A stretch of 12,805 nt of DNA from Spirochaetaceae bacterium UBA1306 (lineage in GTDB: Bacteria; Spirochaetota; Spirochaetia; Treponematales; Rectinemataceae): contig DBTW01000054.1 in NCBI GenBank assembly GCA_002307245.1, positions 1 through 12,805 on the forward strand, written 5' to 3'. The number at the start of each line of letters is the position of its first letter. The stretch's first letter is position 1. A program made the position numbers and the translations under genes. Of this stretch, positions 1 through 6,896 are shown in pieces. The notes beneath the pieces were generated by a model. It searched no databases. It had not been told where the DNA came from and worked only from the letters and a program-made list of their open reading frames with translations.

Positions 1-362
1 TTGGCCAGGGCATCGCGCGAGATGGCCGGATCGAGCTTGAAATCGAAGCGCAGGTCGTGGCCCGAGCCGGCGCGAGCGGGGAGGAAGGGCTCGCTCTCCG
101 TCGCGAGCTTGCCCGAGGCCCTCGGGATGGCGGAACCCAGGGGCGTCTTGACGTAGTAGCCCTCGGCCAGGAGGCCGCTGAGCTCCTCGCGAGCCAGCTG
201 GAAGACTGCGACGATGTCGGTCTTGGACAGGGTCGTGGGCATCGCCGCCATGCGGTCGATGAAATCCTCGGGCTCGACTATGCCGGACCAGGAGGCCAGG
301 GCGTAATAGGGGCTCGAGCCCTTGCCGAGATTGTTCCTCATCGCTCGGATTGTCAGGGCCAT
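1..362 (-). CDS. HU-like DNA-binding domain protein, partial (C-terminus beyond window)
   Basis: Leftward gene running off the left edge; 120 codons are visible. It begins MALTIRAMRNNLG and continues with EDFIDRMAAMPTTLSKTDIV, LLAEGYYVKTPLGSAIPRA and GHDLRFDFKLDP. This layout (a start with MALT-type strand, a helix pair around residues 30-65, then GYYVKTPLG, then a beta-rich second part) matches the small IHF/HU-related DNA-binding domain proteins of Bacteroidetes and spirochaetes, often annotated with a DUF4469 C-terminal domain. The family name is from memory of motifs. The start at 362 is preceded by GAGGAGG with 5-6 nt spacing; an overlapping ATG at 366 is out of frame. A weak promoter with a palindrome lies just upstream. 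Expected role: nucleoid-type or sequence-nonspecific DNA binding in the cytoplasm. Function otherwise unknown. Confidence 0.7.
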   Translation of the reverse strand, partial: MALTIRAMRNNLGKGSSPYYALASWSGIVEPEDFIDRMAAMPTTLSKTDIVAVFQLAREELSGLLAEGYYVKTPLGSAIPRASGKLATESEPFLPARAGSGHDLRFDFKLDPAISRDALA

Positions 363-379
363 GCATTCCTCCTCGATGT

Positions 380-393
380 GATACATATGTATC
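380..393. promoter_or_regulatory. 14-bp perfect palindrome, possible operator
   Basis: GATACATATGTATC is a perfect 14-bp palindrome in otherwise GC-rich DNA. It overlaps the -10 region and probable start point of the HU-like gene and lies 18 bp upstream of its ATG. Placement and symmetry suit a dimeric repressor site; the binding protein is unknown. Confidence 0.45.
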
Positions 394-416
394 GGCATCC
401 TGCCACATCTTGACAA
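386..416 (-). promoter_or_regulatory. Candidate promoter of the HU-like gene
   Basis: On the minus strand TTGTCA (416-411) lies 17 nt before GATACA (393-388), or 19 nt before TACATA (391-386). The -35 is good and the -10 is weak. Transcription would start near 380, giving a short leader that carries the GAGGAGG ribosome site. Confidence 0.35.
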
Positions 417-453
417 GCCTCGGGACCGCGACCGCCTCGCGGGGCCGCCATGG

Positions 454-550
454 CCAAGCGGGGAGCCAGTCGCGCCCAAGTTGGACAAGGCTCTTCCCCA
501 ACTTAGGCGAGCGTATCGCCCAACGTGGGCCGACTCGGCTACCAAGCTGG
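454..550. promoter_or_regulatory. Array of five CCAANNNRG motifs at exact 22-bp spacing
   Basis: CCAA begins at 454, 476, 498, 520 and 542, always 22 bp apart, and these are the only CCAA tetramers in the 363-637 gap. The copies read CCAAGCGGG, CCAAGTTGG, CCAACTTAG, CCAACGTGG and CCAAGCTGG, consensus CCAA[GC]N[TG][GA]G; copies 2 and 5 are near-palindromes. The 12-13 bp between them are hardly conserved. The 22-bp step is about two helical turns, so all sites face the same side of the DNA. The step is not a multiple of three, which argues against a coding repeat. The array lies between the divergent HU-like and GH94 genes and ends 88 bp before the GH94 start, so it probably serves as a cooperative regulator-binding region. 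Confidence 0.55.
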
Positions 551-637
551 CCCGCTCCCTCGACGGGCTCGATCTTGAGGGCCTATCTTGCCTCGGCTGA
601 TGGAAAATTGTAGTCTCTGGGACGCGGAGGTTGCCCG

Positions 638-3028
638 ATGCGCTACGGATACTTCGACGACGAGGCCAAGGAATACGTCATCGAGCGGCCGGATACTCCT
701 CAATCCTGGAGCAACTACCTGGGCTCGACGGAGTACGGCGCCATCATCACCAATAACGCGGGCGGCTACGGCTTCTATAAATCGGGGGCCAAGGGTCGCT
801 TCCTTCGCCTGCGTTTCAATTCGGTCCCCATGGACCAGCCGGGCCGCTATTTCTACCTGCGCGACCGGGATTCGGGCGACTATTGGTCGGCGAGCTGGCA
901 ACCCGTGGGCAAGCCGCTGGGCGACTACGAGTCCGAGTGCCGCCACGGGACGGCCTACACCAAGATCTCCTCGAAGTATTCCGGCATCGCGGCGGAGACC
1001 ACGTATTTCGTCCCTCTCGGCCAGCATTTCGAGTACTGGCGGCTCAAGCTTAAAAACGAGTCGGGCAGGCCGCGCAGGCTCTCGGCCTTCAGTTATTGCG
1101 AATTCACGAACCAGTGGGATACCTTCCAGGACCAGGTGAACCTCCAGTACTCGCTCTTCATCGTGAAGGGCGCCCTCGAGGACGGGAGGCTGCGCATCGC
1201 GATCCAGGATAACCTCGCGAGCCAGCCGGGGGCGGGCTCAGGCGACGACGCCATGCTCTCTTGGATGGGCCTGGTCGGCGCGCCCGTCGCGGGCTTCGAT
1301 ACGCAGCGCTCGGCCTTCATCGGGACCTATGGCGGCTACCACAGGCCGGCCGCCCTCGAGGCGGGCCGATGCTCGGGCAGCGAGGCCTTCGGGGACAATG
1401 CCTGCGGCAGCCTCCAGGCCGATCTCGAGCTCGCGCCCGGCGAGAGCCGGGAGATCATGGTCATGCTCGGCATCGGCGAGGCGAGGACTCAGGGCAGGGA
1501 TGCCATGGCCGAGTTCGGCAGCCTCGAGCGGGCGGAGGCCGAGCTGGCCCGGCTGAAAAGTTACTGGCACGACAAGCTGGGAAGCCTCGTCGTCGATACG
1601 CCCGACGAGGACGTGAACCATACCATCAACGTCTGGGGCCTGTACAATTGCCTCGTCACCTTCGCCTGGTCGCGGGCCGCGAGTCTTGTGTACAACGGCG
1701 AGCGCGACGGCCTGGGCTTCCGCGACTCGGTGCAGGACATCCTGGGCGTGGCCGCGGCCATACCCGAGGAGGCTCGGACCCGCCTCGAGCTCATGCTCAC
1801 GGGTCAGCTCGCGAGCGGCGGGGCCATACCGGTGATCAAGCCCTTCTCCCATAGGCCGGGCGAGGAGAAGGCGCCGCCCGATTCCGAGCTCCGTTCGGAC
1901 GACTGCCTCTGGTTCTTCAACGCCGTGCCGGAGCTCGTGGCCGAGACGGGCGACTTCGGCTTCTACGAGAAGGTCCTGCCCTATGCGGATTCAGGTGAGG
2001 CCACGGTCTTCGGCCACCTGCGCCGGGCCCTCGACTTCAACCTCGAGCGCATGGGCGCCCACGGCCTGCCCTGCGGGCTCTCGGCCGATTGGAACGACTG
2101 TCTGCGCCTGGGCTACCGGGGCGAGAGCCTTTTCGTCGCCTTCCAGCTGCGGCTCGGCCTCACGGTCTATTCCGATATCGCTCAACGCCTTAGGAACCAG
2201 GCCGAGTCGGACTGGGCCCTCGAGCGCCGCGCCAGGCTCGACGCGAGCATCCAGGCCGGTTGCTGGGACGGGAAGTGGTTCATCTGGGCCATAGCCGAGG
2301 ACGGGACGGTCTACGGTACCCATAGCTACGAGGAAGGCCAGGTCTACTTCAACACCCAGGTCTGGTCGGTGATCTCGGGCGCGGCGAGCCCGGAGCAGGC
2401 GGCGAGCGCCATGGCCTCGGTGAAGGAGAGACTGGCCACGCCCTACGGTCTCATGCTCTCGGCCCCGCCCTTCGCCAAGACCTCGATCGAGGTCATGCGC
2501 GCGGTCGTCTTCAACCCGGGCATCAAGGAGAACGCCGGGATCTTCAATCATACCCAGGGCTGGGGCGTGATGGCCGAGGCCATGCTGGGCCACGGCGACC
2601 GAGCCTTCGAGTACTGCCATGCCGCACTCCCCGCCGCCTGGAACGACCGCGCTGAAGTGAGGCAGAGCGAGCCCTACGTCCAGGGCCAGACCAGCTACTC
2701 CGTGTTCTCGCCGAGGCCGGGCAATACGCGTACGTCCTGGCTTTCGGGGGCCGCGGCTTGGGCCTATTACAGTCTCGGGCACTACGTCTTGGGGCTCCGC
2801 CCGGAATACGACGGCTTCCGCGTCGATCCCTGCATCCCCTCGACATGGAAGGGCTTCAAGGCTGAGCGCCGTTTCAGGGGCAAGGTCCTGCGAATCGAAG
2901 TGCGCAATCCGAAGGGCCTGTGCAAGGGCGTCGCGGAGCTGGAGCTGAACGGCCAGAGGATCCCCGGCAACATTGCGCCCGCGCGGCTGCTGCGGGCGGA
3001 GAACGATATCGTCGCGACCATAGGATAA
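638..3028 (+). CDS. GH94 disaccharide phosphorylase (chitobiose/cellobiose phosphorylase type)
   Basis: A 796-residue glycoside hydrolase family 94 phosphorylase, the usual length of single-unit members (about 800). Such enzymes split a beta-linked disaccharide with inorganic phosphate into a sugar 1-phosphate and a free sugar, in the cytoplasm. It starts MRYGYFDDEAKEYVIERPDT, as family members do. Expected layout: N-terminal beta-sandwich (about 10-270), helical linker, (alpha/alpha)6 catalytic barrel (about 310-700), C-terminal jelly roll ending in DPCIPSTWKGF and RNPKGLCKGVAELELNG. Visible active-site elements are GFRDSVQD (R362-D363), ADWNDC with the likely general acid D487, and KENAGIFNH with H638. 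The stretch RCSGSEAF...CGSL resembles N,N'-diacetylchitobiose phosphorylase more than cellobiose phosphorylase as I recall them, but the substrate cannot be fixed from motifs. The start is supported by GCGGAGG 7 nt upstream. There is no signal peptide. It is followed 13 bp later by uppP. Confidence 0.9.
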   Translation: MRYGYFDDEAKEYVIERPDTPQSWSNYLGSTEYGAIITNNAGGYGFYKSGAKGRFLRLRFNSVPMDQPGRYFYLRDRDSGDYWSASWQPVGKPLGDYESECRHGTAYTKISSKYSGIAAETTYFVPLGQHFEYWRLKLKNESGRPRRLSAFSYCEFTNQWDTFQDQVNLQYSLFIVKGALEDGRLRIAIQDNLASQPGAGSGDDAMLSWMGLVGAPVAGFDTQRSAFIGTYGGYHRPAALEAGRCSGSEAFGDNACGSLQADLELAPGESREIMVMLGIGEARTQGRDAMAEFGSLERAEAELARLKSYWHDKLGSLVVDTPDEDVNHTINVWGLYNCLVTFAWSRAASLVYNGERDGLGFRDSVQDILGVAAAIPEEARTRLELMLTGQLASGGAIPVIKPFSHRPGEEKAPPDSELRSDDCLWFFNAVPELVAETGDFGFYEKVLPYADSGEATVFGHLRRALDFNLERMGAHGLPCGLSADWNDCLRLGYRGESLFVAFQLRLGLTVYSDIAQRLRNQAESDWALERRARLDASIQAGCWDGKWFIWAIAEDGTVYGTHSYEEGQVYFNTQVWSVISGAASPEQAASAMASVKERLATPYGLMLSAPPFAKTSIEVMRAVVFNPGIKENAGIFNHTQGWGVMAEAMLGHGDRAFEYCHAALPAAWNDRAEVRQSEPYVQGQTSYSVFSPRPGNTRTSWLSGAAAWAYYSLGHYVLGLRPEYDGFRVDPCIPSTWKGFKAERRFRGKVLRIEVRNPKGLCKGVAELELNGQRIPGNIAPARLLRAENDIVATIG

Positions 3029-3041
3029 AGGAGTCGAATAG

Positions 3042-3851
3042 ATGAACACGATACAGGGCATCATCCTGGGCCTCGTACAGGGCCTCACCGAATTCCTACC
3101 CGTAAGCAGCTCGGGCCACCTCGTCCTTTTCCAGAAGCTTTTCGGGATCTCCGGCGGGGTCTTGAGCTTCGACATAGCCGTGCACCTCGCGACCCTCCTC
3201 GCGGTCTTCGTCGTGTTCCGCAAGGACATCTGGCGGATGATCTCCCACCCGACGTCCAAGCTGACCCTCCTGGTCGTCGTCGGCACTATCCCCACGGTCA
3301 TCATCGGCTTCGCCTTCAAGGACCTCATTGACTCGCTCTTCGAGTCGGGGCGCACGCTCGGCCTCGAGTTCATCTTCACGGGACTGGCCCTGATCGCCGC
3401 CGAAGCCCTCGCCAAGCGCCAAGGCAAGGCCAAGGGCGAGAAGGAGATGAGCTACCTCGACGCCGCCATCGTGGGCACGGCCCAGGGCGTCGCGATCCTG
3501 CCCGCCGTATCGCGCTCGGGGCTCACCCTCGCGGGCTCCCTGGCCTGCGGCGTGGAGCGGGAGTTCGCCCTCAAGTTCTCCTTCGTGATGTCCATCCCGC
3601 CCATACTCGGTGCCGGGCTCCTGGACGCGAAGGATCTTGTCCAGGCGGGCGCGGGACTGGGCATGCCCGTCCTGCCCCTGGCCGCGGGCATGGTCGCCGC
3701 GGCTGTCTCGGGCTACTTCGCGATCCGCTTCATGATCAAGGTATTCTCCAAGGCCAGCCTCAAGTACTTCGCCTATTACGTCTTCGCCCTGGGCCTCGCG
3801 ATCGTCGCGGAGCAGATCTTCAGCGGGAGGATTTTCGGCCGGCTATTCTAG
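3042..3851 (+). CDS. uppP: Undecaprenyl-diphosphatase (UppP/BacA family)
   Basis: A 269-residue polytopic membrane protein of normal family length. UppP removes a phosphate from undecaprenyl diphosphate to recycle the lipid carrier for peptidoglycan and other envelope glycans; overexpression gives bacitracin resistance. Both family motifs are present: Q13-GLT-E17 followed by FLPVSSSGH with H26, and PAVSRSGLT with R158. The second differs from the usual PGxSRSGxT in having alanine at 155. Several hydrophobic segments cover most of the chain. The ribosome site AAAGGAG overlaps the GH94 stop codon and lies 8 nt before the ATG, and the genes are 13 bp apart, so the two are probably translated from one message. 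The 3' end faces the convergent AraC-type gene with only 17 bp between stops. Confidence 0.95.
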   Translation: MNTIQGIILGLVQGLTEFLPVSSSGHLVLFQKLFGISGGVLSFDIAVHLATLLAVFVVFRKDIWRMISHPTSKLTLLVVVGTIPTVIIGFAFKDLIDSLFESGRTLGLEFIFTGLALIAAEALAKRQGKAKGEKEMSYLDAAIVGTAQGVAILPAVSRSGLTLAGSLACGVEREFALKFSFVMSIPPILGAGLLDAKDLVQAGAGLGMPVLPLAAGMVAAAVSGYFAIRFMIKVFSKASLKYFAYYVFALGLAIVAEQIFSGRIFGRLF

Positions 3852-3868
3852 CTTGCCGGCGGGATCGG

Positions 3869-5002
3869 CTAGGGGCCGGGCCCGGGCCTAGGCCCCGCCC
3901 CCCGGCGCGCGCGGTACTCGCTCGGGCTCATGCCGGCTATACGGGCGAACTGCGCATTGAAAGATGCCTTGGAGCGGTAGCCCGCCTCGATCGAAACGTC
4001 GAGGATCGTGAGCTCGGGACTCTCCAGCAGGCGCGAGCACACGTATTCGATTCGGGTGCGGTTGCGCCAGGCGATGAAGGTCGTGGAGAGATGGTCGCTA
4101 AAGAAGATCGAAAGGCGGTAAGCGGGGACGCCGATCAGCTTGGCGAGCTTATGGAGGTCCAGGTCCTCCTTCAGCAGGGCCTTGCGTCCCGAGGCCAGGG
4201 CCTCGAGGCGCTTGCGCATGAGCGCAAGCTCCTGATCCCCGAGGCGTAGCCGCTGCGCATGCTCTTCCCCGATCTCGACGCGCAGCTTCATGAGGAAGCG
4301 AGGATGCTTCACCACGTAGAGGTACCAGGCCACGAGGAGCAGTTGGAGCGAGAGTTGCGCGATCCTGTACGAGACCTTCCAGGAGAGCGCGAGAGACACG
4401 AATAGCAAGGCCATACAGGGGATCAGGACGAAGAAGGCGTGAATCAGCCTCTTCGTCTCGGCATGGCTGCCCGAGATGTCGACCGGATTCCAGCGCGCGA
4501 TGAAGAGGGCGATGCCGGCGGCGGCCAGCGGCCAGGCGTAGGCGGCGTTGATCGCGGCGGCGTGGATGGGGCCGCGGACTAAGCTGTCCTCGACGTTCCC
4601 GAAGCGAGCATCGAAGCCGAAGGCGTAATCGAGGAGGGGCAGGAGCACGAGGGCGAGCTCGTAGCCGATGCCGACGAGGACGAGGGCCTTGCGGCCCTTC
4701 ACGCTGCGCTCATTACCGAAGATATACAGGGAGATGTCGATCAGGGAGAGGCCGAGGATCAGGATGAGGCCCTGGAACAGCAGGTTGTCCAGGTCCACGG
4801 GAAGCTGCCCCACTGAATCGAGGGCGCTCATCGCGTAGAGGGCGCCAATTGAGCAGTAAAGGTAGCCGAAGGCGCCCAAGCCCCGCTCGCCCCGATGGAC
4901 GATCAGGATGGATAGGCCCGACAAGCCGAGGGAAAGGCCTATGGCGCCGTGGAAATAGCCGTAGAGGGCGTCGAACAGGACCATACCGCCGCCGGGAGCC
5001 AT
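3869..5002 (-). CDS. Seven-TM sensor with AraC-type DNA-binding domain
   Basis: A 377-residue protein with about seven hydrophobic segments (roughly 18-35, 45-61, 74-95, 106-124, 147-168, 186-208, 214-231), a charged linker, and a C-terminal AraC/XylS double helix-turn-helix (about 278-367). The DNA-binding part shows LHKLAKLIGVPAYRLSIFF and the hallmark second half VSIEAGYRSKASFNAQFARI plus GMSPSEYR. This design places a membrane sensor directly on a transcription factor, so the ligand is probably sensed in the envelope; the ligand is not apparent. The start is uncertain: ATG 5002 lies 5 bp after a -10 box, implying an almost leaderless message, and the next in-frame ATG is at 4984 (residue 7), preceded by GGCGGCGG. 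The tail PRPGPGP comes from a GC palindrome. It is convergent with uppP and lies downstream of, but insulated from, the lipoprotein genes, which it may regulate by inference from position. Confidence 0.85.
   Translation of the reverse strand: MAPGGGMVLFDALYGYFHGAIGLSLGLSGLSILIVHRGERGLGAFGYLYCSIGALYAMSALDSVGQLPVDLDNLLFQGLILILGLSLIDISLYIFGNERSVKGRKALVLVGIGYELALVLLPLLDYAFGFDARFGNVEDSLVRGPIHAAAINAAYAWPLAAAGIALFIARWNPVDISGSHAETKRLIHAFFVLIPCMALLFVSLALSWKVSYRIAQLSLQLLLVAWYLYVVKHPRFLMKLRVEIGEEHAQRLRLGDQELALMRKRLEALASGRKALLKEDLDLHKLAKLIGVPAYRLSIFFSDHLSTTFIAWRNRTRIEYVCSRLLESPELTILDVSIEAGYRSKASFNAQFARIAGMSPSEYRARRGAGPRPGPGP
3872..3896. other. GC palindrome cluster at convergent gene ends
   Basis: GGGGCC (3872-3877) can pair with GGCCCC (3891-3896), and between them lies the perfect palindrome GGCCCGGGCC (3879-3888) followed by CCTAGG. 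There is no T-run on either strand, so a classical intrinsic terminator is not supported, although a stem here could still serve the convergent 3' ends. It encodes the last residues of the AraC-type protein. Confidence 0.35.
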
Positions 5003-5007
5003 GCGGC

Positions 5008-5016
5008 ACTATAACA
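5008..5016 (-). promoter_or_regulatory. Extended -10 promoter of the AraC-type gene
   Basis: The minus strand reads TGTTATAGT, an extended -10 (TGn plus TATAGT, five of six matches to TATAAT). No convincing -35 lies upstream, which is usual for extended -10 promoters. The hexamer ends only 5 bp before ATG 5002, so transcription should begin at or just inside that codon. Confidence 0.55.
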
Positions 5017-5046
5017 CGGCTCCCGAAAAGGAGGCGAGACCCTGGG

Positions 5047-5076
5047 AAAAGGGGGGCCGCCCGCGAGGGCGGCCCC
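5047..5076 (-). terminator. Intrinsic terminator of the lipoprotein operon
   Basis: A perfect 10-bp stem GGGGCCGCCC (5053-5062) / GGGCGGCCCC (5067-5076) with a 4-nt loop. On the minus strand it is followed by CCTTTT (5052-5047). It lies 28 bp after the stop of the 592-aa lipoprotein gene and before the promoter of the AraC-type gene, so it separates two same-strand units. Confidence 0.8.
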
Positions 5077-5080
5077 GATC

Positions 5081-5097
5081 GGACTCGCTAAGAGTCC
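5081..5097. other. Small stem-loop upstream of the terminator
   Basis: GGACTC (5081-5086) and GAGTCC (5092-5097) form a 6-bp stem with a 5-nt loop, 7 bp after the lipoprotein stop. On the minus strand it precedes the strong terminator stem, so the message would end in two consecutive hairpins. It may protect the 3' end; on the plus strand it is followed by TTT. Confidence 0.45.
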
Positions 5098-5104
5098 TTT
5101 GCCG

Positions 5105-6883
5105 CTAGGGCGTCGTGAGGCTTACATTGTCGAAATTCGCCGTAGCCTGGTCATACCAGGCATTGGCGTTGACGAAGAAGCCGACCTCGAGCGTAGCCGC
5201 GGAGAAGCTCGGATCGAAGTACTCCCAGGTATCCGTACTTACGGTATAGGAAGTGAGTTGTTGCTGCGTCCAGGCAATACCATCGGTCGATACCCAGCAT
5301 TTGAGCGTCGAGCCTATCCTCTGCATCTTGAGCCAGGGAGTGATGGGTACGGCGCCCCCCCAGCCCGTCGATCCTTCGTCGAAGTAGCGGATTTCCCCGC
5401 CCGGCATGAGGGCCGCACCGCTCCCCTTGTCCGTGAAGTTGATCCCGAGGATGCAATCCTTGGCGATGGCGGCGACCGCCTCGCATACGGAAATGCCCGC
5501 CAAGGCTTGATGCCCGGTGGACTGGGCGGAGACCGTTGCGATATGGGCGATCAGGGTAAAGTTACCGCTGACCGAGGCGTGGACGTACTCCATGGGGAGC
5601 TCGCCCGATCCCAGGCCGAGGAGTCCGCCGCCGGTGAGGGAGAAGGTCCCGGCAGAGTAGCTCGCGCTGCCGTCAGGAATGCGACCTACTGCCTCGCCCT
5701 TCCAGGAGCGGCCATTTGCGCTCAAGAGGGTCTTCACGTGCATGGGAAGTGCCGTCGCGGCGGTCCCGGCGCCGCTCGCCCAGTTGTCGTCCGCCACCCT
5801 CGCCACGAGCCAGACCGCGTAGCCCAAGGTAGTGTCGAGATCGGTGAGTTTGCAGCCGGCAGAGCTCGCGGGGTAGTTCCCGTAGAGTTTCCCGCTGCCG
5901 TACGTGTCATGGCTGTCTTTGTACCAGAGGTCATAGCTGCTCACCCTAGCCGCGGGAGTCCAGGCGAGGTCTATCTCCCCGACGCTGTCGACGGGCACGG
6001 TCAAGGTCGGCGCCGCGGGATTGTCCGGGCCATCTGCGATGCCGATCGAAAAATCGTTCGAGCCGACGACCTGCCCGGAGCTCTGCGCGAGGCCGATGTA
6101 ATAGGTATCGCCAGGCGTCACCGAGATGTATCGGAGGTAGGGGGCGGAGGCGCTCGCCTTTATCGCGATGGTCTCGAAGTTGGCGGATAGGGCCTTACCG
6201 CTAGCGTCGTAGATGATGCCGCCTATGGTATTGCCGTTGCCCGCGGCCGCCTGGCAGGAAACCGTGACGCTGCAGCCGCTGGGGACGAACTTATACCAGA
6301 GCTCCTGTCCCATCGCCGTCACGCTCGAGTTCGCGGAGATCGCGAAGGGCGTCGGGCTTGGAGTCCCGGAAAAGGGCAAGGAGGCCAACACAGAAGCCGT
6401 GGGGAGGCAATACACGGAGATGGAGTTGGAGCGATTCGCGGCGATTGTCTGAGTGGCTTGGCCCTGTGCGACGGGCTCGATTTCCGAAACGGCGGAATTG
6501 TAGACCTTGGCTACAACGGAGCAGATCCCGGTATCGTCAGGTATGATCTTGCTCGTGGAAACATTCGTATTGCCGTCGCCGAGGAGCGTCGGCGTGTCGA
6601 CGGTCCAGGACATGAAGGGCTCGGTCGCGTCGCCCTTGTAAAGGGCGAGCTCGACCTTGGAGGCCCCGATAAGGGCGCGGGAGCTTCCGCCGCCTGAACG
6701 GGTGGCGGAGAAGAGCTCGGCGAATGCCGGCGAAAGGCGCGGGATGGCTATGGATACGCTCGTCTCGTCCAGCGACGGCGAAGCCGTCGCCGCGCTCGCG
6801 CCGTCCGTCGCATTGGCGCAGGATACGGAAAACGCGACTACGAGGGCCGCAACGGCAAGCATGATTCGTCTGGTCGGTTGCAT
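5105..6883 (-). CDS. Envelope lipoprotein with Fn3 and concanavalin-like domains
   Basis: A 592-residue predicted lipoprotein. The start at 6883 (MQPTRRIMLAV) is chosen because AAGGAG lies 7 nt upstream and it gives a clean signal peptide ending FSVS-C22; a longer frame to 6979 would overlap the upstream gene and bury the signal. Layout: N-terminal module with SVSIAIPRL (about 42-160, closing with ISVYCLP at 155-161); a beta-domain resembling bacterial pre-peptidase C-terminal domains (about 165-285, WYKF 196, GDTYY 258); an Fn3-like domain (about 290-380); and a C-terminal concanavalin-like sandwich (about 390-592) with WLKMQRIGSTLKCWVSTDG and FDNVSL, as in DUF1349-type domains. The role is probably carbohydrate or surface binding; no catalytic site was recognised. 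It is last in the operon, 13 bp after its paralogue, with a terminator downstream. Confidence 0.8.
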   Translation of the reverse strand: MQPTRRIMLAVAALVVAFSVSCANATDGASAATASPSLDETSVSIAIPRLSPAFAELFSATRSGGGSSRALIGASKVELALYKGDATEPFMSWTVDTPTLLGDGNTNVSTSKIIPDDTGICSVVAKVYNSAVSEIEPVAQGQATQTIAANRSNSISVYCLPTASVLASLPFSGTPSPTPFAISANSSVTAMGQELWYKFVPSGCSVTVSCQAAAGNGNTIGGIIYDASGKALSANFETIAIKASASAPYLRYISVTPGDTYYIGLAQSSGQVVGSNDFSIGIADGPDNPAAPTLTVPVDSVGEIDLAWTPAARVSSYDLWYKDSHDTYGSGKLYGNYPASSAGCKLTDLDTTLGYAVWLVARVADDNWASGAGTAATALPMHVKTLLSANGRSWKGEAVGRIPDGSASYSAGTFSLTGGGLLGLGSGELPMEYVHASVSGNFTLIAHIATVSAQSTGHQALAGISVCEAVAAIAKDCILGINFTDKGSGAALMPGGEIRYFDEGSTGWGGAVPITPWLKMQRIGSTLKCWVSTDGIAWTQQQLTSYTVSTDTWEYFDPSFSAATLEVGFFVNANAWYDQATANFDNVSLTTP

Positions 6884-6896
6884 CGTGCGGCTCCTT

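Noticed and set aside
478..504. AAGTTGG / CCAACTT inverted repeat as a separate hairpin
   Set aside because: It is explained by two neighbouring copies of the 22-bp-phased motif, one of them a near-palindrome, and no T-run follows.
454..563. CRISPR-like or origin iteron array
   Set aside because: The repeated unit is only about 9 bp with unconserved spacers of 12-13 bp, too short for CRISPR. No replication gene, DnaA box or AT-rich unwinding region is nearby.
588..616. Promoter TTGCCT-17-TAGTCT for the GH94 gene
   Set aside because: The -10 matches only three of six bases, and the start point would fall on the ribosome site. The true GH94 promoter could not be identified.
1991..3433. 480-codon open frame on the minus strand across the GH94 end and uppP
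   Set aside because: It lies antisense to two well-recognised genes, has no family-like sequence, and is arginine- and proline-rich as expected of shadow frames in GC-rich DNA.
5099..6190. 363-codon open frame on the plus strand opposite the 592-aa lipoprotein
   Set aside because: The opposite strand has a signal peptide, lipobox, recognisable domains and a strong ribosome site; this frame has none of these.
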